Made by a program: the position numbers and the translations under genes. A DNA stretch of 64,000 bases from Chamaecyparis obtusa (Eukaryota; Streptophyta; Pinopsida; Cupressales; Cupressaceae), in assembly GCA_027943335.1 (NCBI GenBank), contig BSBK01008428.1:1233501-1297500 (forward strand). Direction: 5' to 3'. This document shows, one piece after another, positions 1-11,619 of the stretch; within the stretch, counting starts at the first letter, position 1, and the number at the start of each line of letters is the position of its first letter. The notes below the pieces were generated by a model. The model made no database searches, was not told the DNA's origin, and worked only from the letters and a program-made list of their open reading frames with translations.

Positions 1-2990
1 AGAATAAAATTAAATGCAAATCAAAGAGGAGTTAATCTACATAGGTCCCCATGTTTTAAGAGGCAAAAATCTATTATTCCAAATTTGTTGTGGAGATGTG
101 TACCCAAGCCCAAATGATTTAAAAGATGATGGGGAAACAAGAGAGAGAGAAGTATAATGCAAAGGGTTGCGTGAAGACCAAAGTCAAAAAGGCTGACATT
201 AAATGCCAATTGATTAAGGGGAAGGCCATTCGTGACCATGATCCAAAGAAATATTGAATGCAAGAAATCACTAATAATGTTAAAAGATGGATCAAACATT
301 TAAGGTTTGATGAAAATTGAAAACCAAGTGTGCTAAGGTCTTATCATAGTGACTTTGAAGGCAATGATCATGGGGAAAAATCAAGAGCAACGAGAAATTG
401 TAGATGTTGGTAAAGGAAATCACAGGGACTTCAAAGGATATAAATGGTCTTGAAGACTTAAAATATAACCTCCATTAGATGATGTTATAGATATAAACAA
501 GGAAAATTATAGATAAAGTCCAATAGGTTGTGAACCACTTGTCTTCAAATTGAGGTTTTAAAGTGCTTTGATAGAGGGGTGACAATTTTGGAAATGTAAA
601 GAAAAAACTTGAAGTTTCAACATGTTGTGTAGTGATAAGAGAATTAAGAGGATGAAAACACATAAATATCATACCTAAGTTTGAGAAATCTTGTAGGACT
701 ACAATTTTCAAATGAAAATAAAAAATAAAAAATTCAAAGCTTTCTCTCCCACAAATCTAACCTAGGACATAAGGATAAGAACTTTTTGCAAAGAAAATTT
801 GACAATTTAAGGGAGAAGTTGTCTAGGTAAGCATGATTCATAAATGTCCTTAGAAATCAAAACCTTATTCTATAGTGAAAGGTTTGGTTTTTATCTCCAA
901 GTTTTCAAATATCCTTCCTAAGACACGCCTTTGCAAGTTTCTAGTTTAATTTTCAAAGTTTAAGGGATTAAAATTGGACTGTGTTAATGTGTCTTTGGAC
1001 TTTGATAAATGAACCAATCAGATTTTAAAATGTCATCTTCATCATAAGATCTTATATCTAACGCCTGGATTGTATTTTGCAAGGTTTGAGTCCGATTTTC
1101 TGAGTTTGTGGGACTTGTCTTCAAATTTCTCTTCAAACATGTCTGCAGACTTGATCTCCAAACCTTGTCCTCAAACTTTTAGACTTAAACTTCATTTGCA
1201 ATCTTTAATTCTCTAATTTTATTACTCAAAAATTCTTAAATCATTAGCAAAATTGGGGATAGTAAAGTCCAAACTTCATTTTCTCAATCTAATTTCTTTG
1301 CAAAATACTATCTTCAAGCTTCATACAAGATAGTGGATGATCAAAAGGTGAAGAGGGCTAGTTCAAGGAGATCAAGTTCAAAGGAGGATAACACTTCAAG
1401 ATGACAAGGAAGCTTGGACAAAGGAAATATAATTTGAAGATCAAGCTTGAAGGAATTATTTTAAGATCAAGCCTTCATCAAGCAGGGACATGGGGACAAG
1501 TCCATGTTTAAAGACAAGATGGAATTCATGGACAAGTTCAAGATCAAGGACAAGAGGAATTTGAAGACCATGAAGAAGACAAGTTCCATCAAAGAATTGA
1601 TTGATGCAAGGAAAGTGAAAGAGACGTGTAAAGTGATAGACAAAAAAAGCAAAGCACGAAGAAAGATCAACAAGAAAGGCCCAACAATATGAAGGTCAAG
1701 AAGATCAAGGTTAAGAAAGTTTAAGTCAAGGATGTGGGAGGATCACCATGAGGATGCATATGACATAGGATCTTAAACAATGAAGCCGATAATGCAAAGA
1801 ACTCAACTACTACAAAGTCAAGACACCCAAGAAGAGGATTTCCAAAAGGGAGAGGGTGGAAAGGTGGAATTGAAATAAGTATTGCTAAATGACGAGGTGG
1901 CTTTGACTCATCCTCATCTAATCAAATTATTCCAATACATGTGGAAAGCACCTTCTACAAGATGACTTGTTGATGACTAAGTGCTTTCTCATTGATTTTT
2001 TTTCATTGAATTTTCTCATTGGACCATAAATTGGTGTCTTATTGTCATTGGATATGTATTTAATATTTGTTGCAACCCTTTAGGGTTTTCTGTAGGTTAA
2101 TCTAGGCCATTGGTTTCAAATTGATCTTGGTCATTTATTGTATTTGGGACTCCTATATAAACCCCACTTCTTTCATTTGTAAAAGGGATTTTTTTGGAGA
2201 ATTGTCAACGTGATACTGCCAAGATTGTAATAAATCATTGAAGTTTGGTGAAAATAAATTTAGGGTTTGATACCCTAGTAATACCGAGGAGGAGATATCT
2301 TGCCTCATTGCTTTTTATGGGATTAATAAAGCAAGTCGTAGGGTGCTACATTTAATTATTTGAGCTTGGTGATAAAGTCTCATCAATATGTTAAACTTAA
2401 TTTGTATTACTAAATAGTTTCTTAATGTTATTTAATTAATATAAAATAAGTTTAAATATATTGACAATATTTATTATTGCATGTTTTCTATTTTCAATAT
2501 ATTTAATAATTACTAAATAGTGATATTTATTATTTAGTAAATATAAAATATATTAAGATGTTATAATTTAACAATATAATCAAAGGAGATAATTTGCATG
2601 ATTTTAAATGTAAATAATAATAGCTAGGTGTTAAGCTATAAAACACTTGGTTATTAATAATTTTTAAATGCAAAGTGAAGGAGATATTTCCGATACTTGG
2701 AGTTCTTATTTGACCAAGGAGGAGTTTTCATTTTCTTGAGTAGTGTATGGGCAGTCATGGAGCTATTTTTGGTTTTGAAGCATTATTTTGAAGTTTCACC
2801 TTCTTTTTTGCATGCTTTTATGGTGCATCCGAGTTTGAGTTCTTCTCTTAGATTTTGAGTGACAATTATAGTCTGCATTCAGTTTCAATGTGTTCTAGGC
2901 TTAGCCTTCCTAACTACATCTTCAAACTCACACTTATGATAGTGCTTAATATACATTTGTAAGAACAACAATACTATTCATTTTTAAATT
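1..2990. other. Non-genic DNA with LTR-like segment
   Basis: No coding region is convincing here. The stretch near 1310-1760 is purine-rich, built of degenerate CAAG/GATCAAG words, and its short lysine-rich reading frames look like by-products of that composition. A TATATAAA-like box at about 2153-2160 is followed by T-rich sequence, AATAAA-like words and a segment ending in TACA near 2352. This resembles the U3-R-U5 order of a plant LTR, but no partner LTR, primer site or target duplication was seen. The LTR reading is therefore only a suggestion. The part from 2400 to 2660 is very AT-rich and shows nothing else. Confidence 0.35.
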
Positions 2991-2994
2991 TTCC

Positions 2995-3005
2995 TCTATA
3001 TATGT
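2995..3005 (+). promoter_or_regulatory. Possible TATA box of the RING gene
   Basis: A TCTATATATG sequence lies about 780 bp upstream of the RING-finger start codon and just before a putative 5'-UTR exon. Position and composition fit a core promoter. It is inferred from sequence only, and the surrounding DNA is AT-rich, so a chance match is possible. Confidence 0.3.
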
Positions 3006-3189
3006 GTGTGAGAGATGAATCACGAGACACATTTTTCACTAATCCATTTGAATCCCAAAAATATCACCTTGGTGGAATTCGCATCCATTACCGCCCTTTT
3101 GGCTCCCCAAACTCTAGGTGATCCATTGCCAAAGGGGTTCAAACCCAAGGTTTTGACTTATCAAAACAATCGATGGTCATGGAGAAAAG

Positions 3190-3776
3190 GTACGTTGAAC
3201 AAGAATTTTTTTATTTTTTTATTTTTTTAAAGCGCCCAATAGCTCTCCGGAGATTCTACAGCCAGAATACCACTTATTGCTGGATCACTGGATAAGCGCG
3301 CAGTTTTTACTCGGTCACAGTCAGTATGCATATCTACCCAGCCAATTACATTTTTCAGAGGATATTTTGAGGGGGCAATAGAAAATCTGATCCAAGCTAA
3401 AATCAATTTTCTAATGATCAAAACAACTGTTATTTTAGTATGTATTTTTTTCAATTTTACTCAGCTAATTGCCATATGGACAGTCCTAAATATTCTAGCT
3501 GCTATACCGAAGAATATGGTGATCATGATTTAATCAAATGTTTGTTTTCTGCATCTGGGTGTTTCTAAAAACAAGCTAATTCGAATGGGTGGTGTTAAAA
3601 AGTCTGTTTTTTTAATTTTTGTGTAGCAAGATCAACATAAGCGATTGCTGTCCTAAATATAAGTAAATTGGATTTTCGAGTAATTATTAACTCCGGCTGT
3701 TGCTCTTGTGGGTGATATGCTACCAGGTGAAAATTTTGAAGGAGTCTGCGGACCAATTTTATTCGTTCTTGTATAG
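3190..3776 (+). other. Probable 5'-UTR intron of the RING gene
   Basis: A donor-like G|GTACGT at 3189-3195 and an acceptor-like TTCTTGTATAG ending at 3776 bracket a T-rich stretch. The acceptor lies two bases before the ATG of the RING-finger CDS. Splicing here would join a leader of about 150 nt to the coding exon. Plant RMA-type genes often have an otherwise intron-free CDS with a leader intron, which is why I propose it. An alternative acceptor (TTTTTGTGTAG near 3629) is also possible. No transcript evidence is available. Confidence 0.35.
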
Positions 3777-3778
3777 GA

Positions 3779-4417
3779 ATGGGTTCAAATTCAGAACATT
3801 ACGCAGAGGCGACGAACCAGGCGTCTGGATCAGGTGATGGAGGCAGCTTTGATTGCAATATATGCCTAGAATTAGCCCAAGATCCTGTGGTTACTCTGTG
3901 CGGGCATCTCTTCTGTTGGCCCTGTCTGTATAGATCGCTACAAGTGCGCCCAGTACCCAAAGAGTGCCCTGTTTGCAAGGCCAGTGTAGCGGAAGAGAAG
4001 GTGATTCCCTTGTATGGAAGGGGCAAAGTGGGATCTACTGATCCAAGGACAAAGTCGATGCCGGGTATGAGTATCCCTGATAGACCCTCTGGACAGAGGC
4101 CTGATACGGTTCAGACTGGTGCTGACCACCATTACCACTCCCATGCCTTCAATTTTATGGCTGGGCCAGGTCATATGCCTGTTGGGTCCTTTGGAAACAT
4201 AACATTTTCAGCAGGGTTTGGGCTGTTTCCTTCTCTTTTTGGATTCCAAATGCATGGTTTTTCTGATGCACCTTATGGCAGTGCGGGTATGCCCAATGGG
4301 TTTCATCGTGCGGCTCCTCGGCATCCAATGAGACAACATCGGCAGCAGGAGGCCTTCCTGTCGAGGCTGTTCTTATTCCTGGGTTGTTTTGTAGTTGCCT
4401 GGCTTCTGTTTCTCTGA
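3779..4417 (+). CDS. RMA/RNF5-type RING E3 ubiquitin ligase, tail-anchored
   Basis: The predicted 212-residue protein is complete. A C3HC4 RING occupies residues 26-66: C26, C29, C41, H43, C46, C49, C63 and C66, with the typical motifs CNICLELAQDPVVTLCGHLFCWPC and ECPVC split across it. A glycine/histidine/proline-rich middle follows, and the last ~16 residues are strongly hydrophobic, with the protein ending inside that segment. This is the layout of plant RMA and animal RNF5/RNF185 ligases. These sit in the ER membrane with the RING in the cytosol and ubiquitinate ER clients with an E2 partner. The ATG chosen is the first in frame and lies two bases after a good splice acceptor. All zinc ligands are present, so activity is expected. 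Substrates cannot be read from sequence. Confidence 0.93.
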   Translation: MGSNSEHYAEATNQASGSGDGGSFDCNICLELAQDPVVTLCGHLFCWPCLYRSLQVRPVPKECPVCKASVAEEKVIPLYGRGKVGSTDPRTKSMPGMSIPDRPSGQRPDTVQTGADHHYHSHAFNFMAGPGHMPVGSFGNITFSAGFGLFPSLFGFQMHGFSDAPYGSAGMPNGFHRAAPRHPMRQHRQQEAFLSRLFLFLGCFVVAWLLFL

Positions 4418-5159
4418 GCTTATTTTTCCCAGCCCTTTATTTACTCAGCAAGTTTTAAATAGGAGATAGTGGGCTTTGTTGGGGGCATTGGAACAAGTCT
4501 GCATTTTGTCTTCAAGGTGGAAAACTACACTTATCGTACAGTGCATCTAATGTAATTGCTATTTTGTATTTAATGTAAGTAAATGCTTGGATGAAGATAT
4601 GATTCTTCTTTTGATCATGTTTTGAGCTGTTCTTCCTCATAGAATTGTATTGCCGATTGCAAATATCTGGTTGTTTGGGAGAGATCTCCTTAATCCACGT
4701 CAACAAGAGGAAGACCCTGCAAATTTATGATTATTTAGAAATTAGCTTAATCCAACCCACGTCTAAAATAGGAAGATGGGTAGGTTTGATCCACTTATCC
4801 CCAGAAGACCAGATTATTTATTTTGAGTTGGTGAGGCTCAGGTCTGAAATTGCATCACACAAGTATTAGGATGCTTGAGTCTTAAGTTCTGGATGCAAAT
4901 GCAAGGACCTAGGAATGCTATTAATGTCATCGGAACTCACCGCAGCTCTCTAAATACTAAAAATCCAATAGTCTTACCTCTAAGTACCCCAGCAAGAGAG
5001 TTTGCACCAGATTGCATCTGATGAGTTAGAAAAGTAAAAGACATAGAGGTATTTCCCTCCCCAAAACGCTCCCCAAAGTCAGATCGGGGCATAGAATGGA
5101 GGTTTCTTACCAATTTTGATTTAGTCAGTTTGGCATCTTGTTCAGTTTAGGGATAGGAG
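4418..5159 (+). other. 3' flank of RING gene
   Basis: The first ~200 bases are T-rich with TTTAATG/ATTGTATT-like words and probably hold the 3' UTR and polyadenylation region. The remainder has no convincing gene. Short reading frames at 4645-4869 match nothing I recognise. Confidence 0.4.
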
Positions 5160-6220
5160 TAGGCCAGATTTGCAGGTACATCAGGATTATAAGATTGATT
5201 TTACTCATTTCTATAAGGCTAGATGGATATCCCATGAATTAGAGGCAACGAGCATACCTTGCCTTTCCGAACGAGTGAAATTGGTAATTTGTATACAACT
5301 GGTGTATACTTGAAATTGTCATGCTATAAAGATCAGATTGCTGAATACATTAGTATTATAAGAATGAGCCTTTTCAGTCCTAAAAGGCCAGATTGATATC
5401 CCGGAAATTAGAGGCTATGAGCAGGCATCCCTTTCCCAACGAGCGAGATTGGCAATTGTTTTATGAGAGGTTTATAATTGATATTGGCATGCAATAATGG
5501 CCAAATTGGCAGATGCATCAGGATTATGAGATTTAGCTTTCTCATCCATAAACGAGCATATTGATATCTCTTAAATTAGACACAATGAGCAGGCCTTCCC
5601 GTCTTTCCCAACAATTGAGATTGGCTATTGGTATGTAAGCTATGCATAATTGGGATTGTTACACCATAAAGGCAAGATTGTAAGGTACACAATTGTTATA
5701 AGTTTGAGCATCATCATCCTCAAGCGGCCAGTTTAACATGTTGTGCGTTAGGGTCTAATATTGAAACTCCTCGTTTCCAGAAGGCTACATTAGCGTTTGG
5801 GTGCATTAGGAGCATAGGATCAGCTTTCCCATTCAAAAAAAGGTAGGGTGGTATCTGATATTTAAGTGTTATGTAATTTAGACATGTCATCCTGAAAAGG
5901 CTAGATTGATATACCTCGCATAAGGCATACTTGGCTTCGGTGATCACATCCAGAAAAGGCCACATAGGTATCCAGACTTGAGCCTCTCTGCATCCCCAAA
6001 GGCCCTTTTAACATATTGACATAGTACATATGGGATTGAGCCTCCTCAGTTTGAAAGGGCCAGATTGACATCTGGTGTACTAAGATTAAGGGTTTAGACT
6101 TCTTGTCTCAAAAGTTTAGATTGATATTTGGTGCATTAGAGCCAAAGAGTTGAGACTACTCATCCTTGAAGATGAGATTTGAGTTCTAGTGTACTAAGGG
6201 TAATGCTTAGTGTCAGCAAC
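5160..6220. repeat. Tandem repeat, ~168-172 bp unit, with degenerate tail
   Basis: A phrase of the form GGCCAGATTGCAGRTACATC recurs at about 5163, 5331, 5499 and 5671, giving periods of 168, 168 and 172 bp. Each unit also holds GATATC near its middle, an AATTAGAGGC phrase, CCTTTCCCAACGAG and a GAGATTGGCAATTGGT-like phrase, so the units are true tandem copies that have diverged. From about 5710 to 6220 only a shorter sub-phrase (GGCCAGATTGATATYTGGTG) recurs, at about 60-80 bp spacing, as if the unit broke down. No coding function is seen. Confidence 0.75.
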
Positions 6221-6784
6221 TTAAAAACGAGGTAATTACAAAATTATTTGAAGTCACAACTGTGAAACTATGTATGTGTGGCGCAGCTCCACAGCTGTTG
6301 CCCTGGAGTATTAAACCATGCTTTGTGGTTGATGTTACCTGAAGGGAAGCAACTTTAAGGTATAACTGATAAAAGAATAATGGAAGTTCTGGGAACTAAT
6401 TCTCTGGTTTCCCTTATTTCTTGAGCAAAGAAAAATTAAATTGTGAATGATTCACCAGAACGAGATTTTCTACTCTCTTTCTTTTCCTTGTTTTTAAACT
6501 TCTAGATTTGTTCCTGAGAATCAAAACAAAGAAAGTTACTACATACTTTTAATTTGTATTATTAGCAGGTTTTTAAAACTTTGATGCTGATGCCAGAGTG
6601 ATTCTATTGCCTATTGAGCAAAGAAAAATTAATTTCATAGATGACTTCACCAGCATGCAATTTACACTCTTTATTCGCCCTGCCGAAATTATTTTGTAAG
6701 TGGAAGCATTCAGTTATTAACTTTCAAGGTTTATGCTAGGAGAACCAAAATAATAATCTAGTTTATCTGTTTGCAGTCACAGTT
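6221..6784. other. Intergenic, no feature seen
   Basis: AT-rich sequence between two repeat arrays. A phrase TTGAGCAAAGAAAAATTAA occurs at about 6421 and again near 6616 with partly similar surroundings, suggesting an old local duplication. Nothing else is recognised. Confidence 0.3.
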
Positions 6785-7828
6785 TATAAGAACAATAGAA
6801 AGAATTTGGAACAGAAGAGAAAACAAACTTTGTGTTCATCTTATTAATCACTCAGGTTACATATTTAAATCTCAAAAATCACAACTGAAATCCCTGTAAA
6901 ACTGCTACTACATTGACGGCAAACTGGAGCTGTTCAAGTGTCATAGAGGCTTTGGTGATAGCAAACTAAGGCTAATGCTCTTTATTGACACATACACAAC
7001 ACAGTTGTAATTCAGTTATAATCTCTAACACTCTCCTTTAATGAATAACAGAATCTTGATGGAATTTTAACATATCTCTACTTAATTAGCAATTTTTTTA
7101 ATTCAAAATCCGATTTTAATTAATGATTCCTTTAAGTATCATTAGAATTAGAAAGTAAGAACAGTAGAAAGAATTTGGAACAGAAGAGAAAACAAACTTT
7201 GTGTTCATCTTATTAATCACTCAGGTTACATATTTAAATTTCAAAAATCACAACTGAAATCCCTGTAAAACTGCTACTACATTGACAGCAAACTGGAGCT
7301 GTTCAAGTGTCATAGAGGCTTTGGTGATAGCAAACTAAGGCTAATGCTCTTTATTGACATATACACAACACAGCTGTAATTCAGTTATAATCTCTAACAC
7401 TCCCCTTCAATGAATAACAGAATCTTGATGGAATTTTAACATATCTCTACATTATTAGCAATTTTTTTAATTCAAAATCTGATTCTAATTAATGATTCCT
7501 TTAAGGATCATTAGAATTAGAAAGTAAGAACAGTAGAAAGAATTTGGAACAGAAGAGAAACAAACTTTGTGTTCATCTTATTAATCACTCAGGTTACATA
7601 TTTAAATTTCAAAAATCACAACTGAAATCCCTGTAAAACTGGTACTACGTTGACAGCAAACTGGAGCTGTTCAACTGTCATAGAGGCTTTGGTGATAACA
7701 AACTAAGGCTAATGCTCTTTATTGACACATACACAACACAGCCTGTAATTCAGTTATAATCTCTAACACTCCCCTTCAATGAATAACAGAATCTTGATCT
7801 AATTTTAACATATCTCTACATAGTGCAA
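6785..7828 (-). repeat. 369-bp tandem array of short LTR plus internal stub
   Basis: The phrase AACARTAGAAAGAATTTGGA begins at about 6791, 7160 and 7529, an exact 369-bp period twice over. Each unit is a ~240-bp LTR-like block ending in TCTCTAACA, followed by ~110 bp starting CTCCYCTTYAATGAATAACAG. Read on the minus strand, this is a polypurine tract (CATTGAAGGGGAG) directly before TGTTAGAGATTATAA, i.e. the start of a 3' LTR. The copies differ at only a few positions. A fourth copy of the LTR block lies at 8472-8729. The array probably arose by unequal recombination between LTRs. Confidence 0.75.
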
Positions 7829-8729
7829 ATTGGAAAACAAACAGTACATTATGTAGAAGCTATCCTTTGAAAACAGTTCTTGAACTAGTAAGATTTCTTC
7901 AAGCTTCTCCCCAACTATAGTCACCTAGCTATCATCCAAGTTCACAACATCATTGGAGACCATTTGCACATGTAGTGTCTCATCACCCTCATAAAGATAC
8001 ATGTTGAACTTCAAAATTTTGAATCTCCCCTAAACTATTTGGACATCAATCCTCGCATGTATGTCTCATAGCACCAAGGAGGTATAGTTTCTCCAATCCA
8101 CAAGCACCTCAGATTATTGAGCATCTATTATCTTCTACTGCACCCTTCCCTATCTTTAAAGTGTTGGCCTCTTCATAATATATTAAGTTCTTCGAGTGTC
8201 CTTGGCCTCTCTGTTGCCAACAAATCCTCTTTTCGATTATCGATTGATTGGATGCCCAGATGTCAGATTGCGATGACAAGAAGTGACATACACAGCTACC
8301 AATGAGTTGGTTTTGTTGCTGCTGGCTTTGCAGCCTTAAAAGATTTCACATATTCTCAACTGAGCACTCGCAACAAACAAGGCCTCTCAAGTTCCCATGA
8401 TTTCTTTCTTAAGTGACAGCTTCCCAACCCAAACAGCAATTTAACAGGACGAGGCTGCTCTGATATCAAAGTAGAAAAATAAGAACAGCATAAAGAATTT
8501 GAAACAGAAGAGAAAACAAACTTCGTGTTCATCTTATTAATCACTCAATCTATGTTTATATTTTTAACAATCACAACTGAAATCCCTATAAAAGTGCTAC
8601 CTACATTGACAGCTAACTGGAGCTGTTCAACAGTCGCAGAGGCTTGGTGACAGAAAACTAAGAATAATGCTTTTTATTGACATGTACACAACACAGCTGT
8701 AATTCAATTATAGGATTTAATCTCTAACA
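7529..8729 (-). mobile_element. Short non-autonomous LTR retroelement
   Basis: Two LTR-like blocks (about 7529-7770 and 8472-8729) flank ~700 bp of internal DNA. On the minus strand a primer site lies beside the right-hand LTR at 8457-8468. Its complement, TGATATCAGAGC, differs from the usual tRNA-iMet site TGGTATCAGAGC at one base. A purine tract lies next to the left-hand LTR. The internal region is too short for gag-pol and its reading frames are short, so mobility would have depended on another element. No clear target duplication was found, which fits rearrangement of the left side into the tandem array. Confidence 0.6.
8457..8468 (-). other. Primer binding site, tRNA-iMet type (one mismatch)
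   Basis: On the plus strand GCTCTGATATCA reads as TGATATCAGAGC on the minus strand. Plant Copia-type elements commonly use TGGTATCAGAGC, complementary to the initiator tRNA-Met 3' end. It lies a few bases from the LTR-like block starting near 8472. Confidence 0.6.
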
Positions 8730-8989
8730 ATTAGATCTACTAATTTTTTAACAAATGGAATGGAATGAATCTTATATGAATCTCATGAAAATTTCCATCG
8801 GTTGTGGACTATGGCTGGCCTAGGATAGATCTTGCAATAAATTGCAGAAGTAAAAAGTTATTGCATCTTTATATTCTTGAAGAACTAACAAATCATCCAT
8901 TTTTTTAATAGGGCGAAATGCATCTTGAGTGAATCTTGTGGTCTATCTTAAAAGAAAAATTGGGGAATAACTTGCATTATTATGTAATG

Positions 8990-10715
8990 CACAAGGGGAA
9001 TGCACCATCAAATTGCCTTCATCACAGAAGCCGCCACATTTGAGGGGCACCTATTCCATTGTATTAATATTTAGATCACTCCCAACAGCCTTGAACCAAG
9101 TTTATCCTAATGGCAAATGAATGATTTCATTTTTTATTCCACCACACTTTAGGGATATTCATATCTATTCTGTTGCATTAACACATGGATCATTCCCAGC
9201 AGGAATAAATTGAGGTGATCCTTATGGCTAATGATTGCATTGCTGTCGACCATTTTCTGCTGTACCATCATGCTTAGAATTTTTTATCACAGAAACCTCT
9301 GCATCTAAGGGGAATCTATTGTATTAACATGTGGACCATTTCCGGCAAGCTTGAACCAAGGTCATTGTGTTGCAAATGATTGCATCACCTTACCACTAAA
9401 TCATATTCTGCTAGACTATCGAGCTTAGAATGCTTTCATCATAGAAGCCACCGCATCTGAGGTCCCCCCATTACAGTAGCTCTCAGGTCTCATAGTATAG
9501 CTTTGATTGAGATAGTTGATTTGATTCCAGATTGATTGAGATCGCCTATTGCTTGAGACTGGGCTTTGTTTAGACTTCTACTCTTGTTAGTTGAGTGCCT
9601 ACCATGGCTGGTGGTCCTCCAACTCCTTGAACCCAATGTGGTCAAGTGCAGGTGCATTTATTTATTCTATTGCATTAACATGCGGAACACTTCCAGGGTG
9701 CTGGAGCTGAGCTCATCCTTATAGCTATTGGAAATGATTATGTTACCTTACAATAGATCATGTTATACTATGCCATGATACTACCAGCAAGCGTAAAATG
9801 CTTTTATCAGAGAAGCCACCCCATTTGAGGGCTATCTATTGCATTGCACTATCACATGGATCATATTTGCAGCAGACTAGGTACAAGTAAATGATTTACT
9901 CGCCTAACCACTAAACCATGTTCTGCTGTACTATCAAACTTAAGAATGTCTTCATTATAGAAACCATCACATCTGAGAGATATCTATTCTGTTGCAAAAC
10001 ATGTGGGTCGTTTTTAATGGTTTAAACAAAAAATCAGAGCAATGACAAATGATTGCATCGCCCTATCATTAGACCATATTCTGCTGTACCATTAAGCTTA
10101 GAATTGCTTCATCATTGGAGGCACCACTTTTGATGGGTTTGTCTATTTCATGTCCTTAAAAAGGATTATCATTCCCAGAAGGCTTGAACCAAGGTAATTC
10201 TTGTGGCAAGTGATGTAATCACTTTGCCACTAGACCATGTTCTACTGTACAACCAAACACAGAATGCATTCATCATGGAAGCTGCATCCGTGGGACATCT
10301 ATTCTATTGCATTAGAATGGGGCGATCATTCCCAGCAGGCTTGAACCAAACCCATCCTTATGGCAAATAATTGTATTGCCTTACCGCTAGAACATGTTCT
10401 GCCGTACCGTCAAGTTTAGGATGCATTAATCAGTGACCACATCCAAGACGTTCCTATTCTGTTGCATTAACACATGGAACATTTCCAGCAGGTTTGCACC
10501 CAAGGTCATCCTAATAGCAAAAGATTGCATCATTTTACCAATAGACCATGTTTTGCTATATTTCCAAGCTTATAATGCTTATGTTATAGAAGCTACCACA
10601 TCTGAGGGGTATACATTGCATTAGCATGCTGATCATTCCCAGTAGATTTCAACCAATGTCAGCGTCATAGCAAATGATTGAATCATCTTTTATCATTGGA
10701 CCATTTTCTGCTTAA
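8990..10715 (-). repeat. Tandem array of ~155-bp tRNA-like (SINE-like) units
   Basis: About ten diverged units recur. Cores of the form CATTCCCAGCAGGCTTGAACC occur near 9089, 9193, 9338, 9687, 9861, 10006, 10163, 10323, 10477 and 10628, mostly 148-160 bp apart. Read on the minus strand, the better units contain TGGTCTAGTGGYAAGG, then ~30 bases, then GGTTCAAGCC. These resemble the RNA polymerase III A box and B box at tRNA-like spacing, as in tRNA-derived SINEs. There is no acceptor-stem pairing, so they are not tRNA genes. Unrelated DNA of ~190 bp interrupts the array at about 9455-9645. Tandem amplification of a SINE-like unit is unusual, because SINEs normally disperse singly. Confidence 0.6.
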
Positions 10716-10811
10716 ATATATGTTTGCTATTTTGAATTGTTGAGTTCAAATTTTACATATCACTTCAATCATGTTTTACTATTATGAATAACACAGTTAT
10801 TCTCTTAATCG

Positions 10812-10961
10812 TTATTACTAAGTTTAACCTGTGCAAGCCTAAAAACAAATTTTAGCACTTGAATCATATTTCTAATGTTATTCACTTGATATTTATTACT
10901 AAGGTTAACCTGTGCAAGCCTAAAAACAAGTTTTAACACTTGAATCATATTTCTAATGTCC
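10812..10961. repeat. Direct repeat, 68 bp at 81-bp spacing
   Basis: A 68-bp segment beginning TTATTACTAAG and containing CCTGTGCAAGCCTAAAAACA occurs at 10812 and again at about 10893 with a few substitutions. It lies in AT-rich DNA between the tRNA-like array and the LINE-like segment. No function is apparent. Confidence 0.7.
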
Positions 10962-11106
10962 TACATTTTAAAGAGTTTAATCTTTGGTGACTCATACATT
11001 TCTTATTAGCTTGAAAAATAATTTTTGCAAATTAAATTTATTTTTTATTAAGGTTCAAGTAGGTTTTGAAGGGACCCGAAAGCCTTTACAAACAAATTTT
11101 GGGAGG

Positions 11107-11186
11107 ATCTAGAACCCACAAACAATTGGCTGCGAAGGAAAAAAACATCTAGAACCCACAAACAATTGGCTGCAAAGAAAAAAGCA
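11107..11186. repeat. 40-bp tandem duplication in retroposon tail
   Basis: ATCTAGAACCCACAAACAAT and the following bases occur twice, starting at 11107 and 11147, an exact 40-bp period with a few A/G differences. It lies in the 3' region of the LINE-like segment. Confidence 0.8.
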
Positions 11187-11619
11187 TCAATCAGCAGCAG
11201 CCCAACCAATAACAAACCATCAACAGCTTAAAATATTATAACAAAAACACTCCAGCTGTACCAGCATTGGGCCATAGCACCTCAACACATTACATAGGGT
11301 TTTGAAAGGCTCCCTCAACCTTAGAAGGGTTTTGACAGGCTCTCATAACCTTCCAAGGAACACCTACTCCCAATAAAAGCCTTCGCCTTCACCTACACCA
11401 CTGCAGTCCACCTCAAAAAAGCCAGCACCACCTCAAAAGGAAAGACGAGAAGGCAAATTGAGGAGCAGACACATCTTCCTAGCCACACAGAACTCCACCT
11501 CTATAGGAATTGCCTCCACCTCAATAGGAAACGTAGCCAAGATAGAAGACACGCACAGGGCAGAAGGAACCCAGCGCAGCAAGAGGGGAAGAGAGGGGAC
11601 AAGCACATCAACACTCAAC

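Noticed and set aside
1467..1692. Lys-rich (+) and hydrophobic (-) frames
   Set aside because: Both arise from a purine-rich low-complexity stretch; neither has a recognisable motif or gene context.
3227..3454. Minus-strand 75-codon frame upstream of the RING gene
   Set aside because: It lies in the proposed leader intron of the RING gene and shows no motif.
8990..10715. A cluster of tRNA genes
   Set aside because: A- and B-box-like motifs are present but there is no acceptor or anticodon stem pairing, and units are ~155 bp long and tandem.
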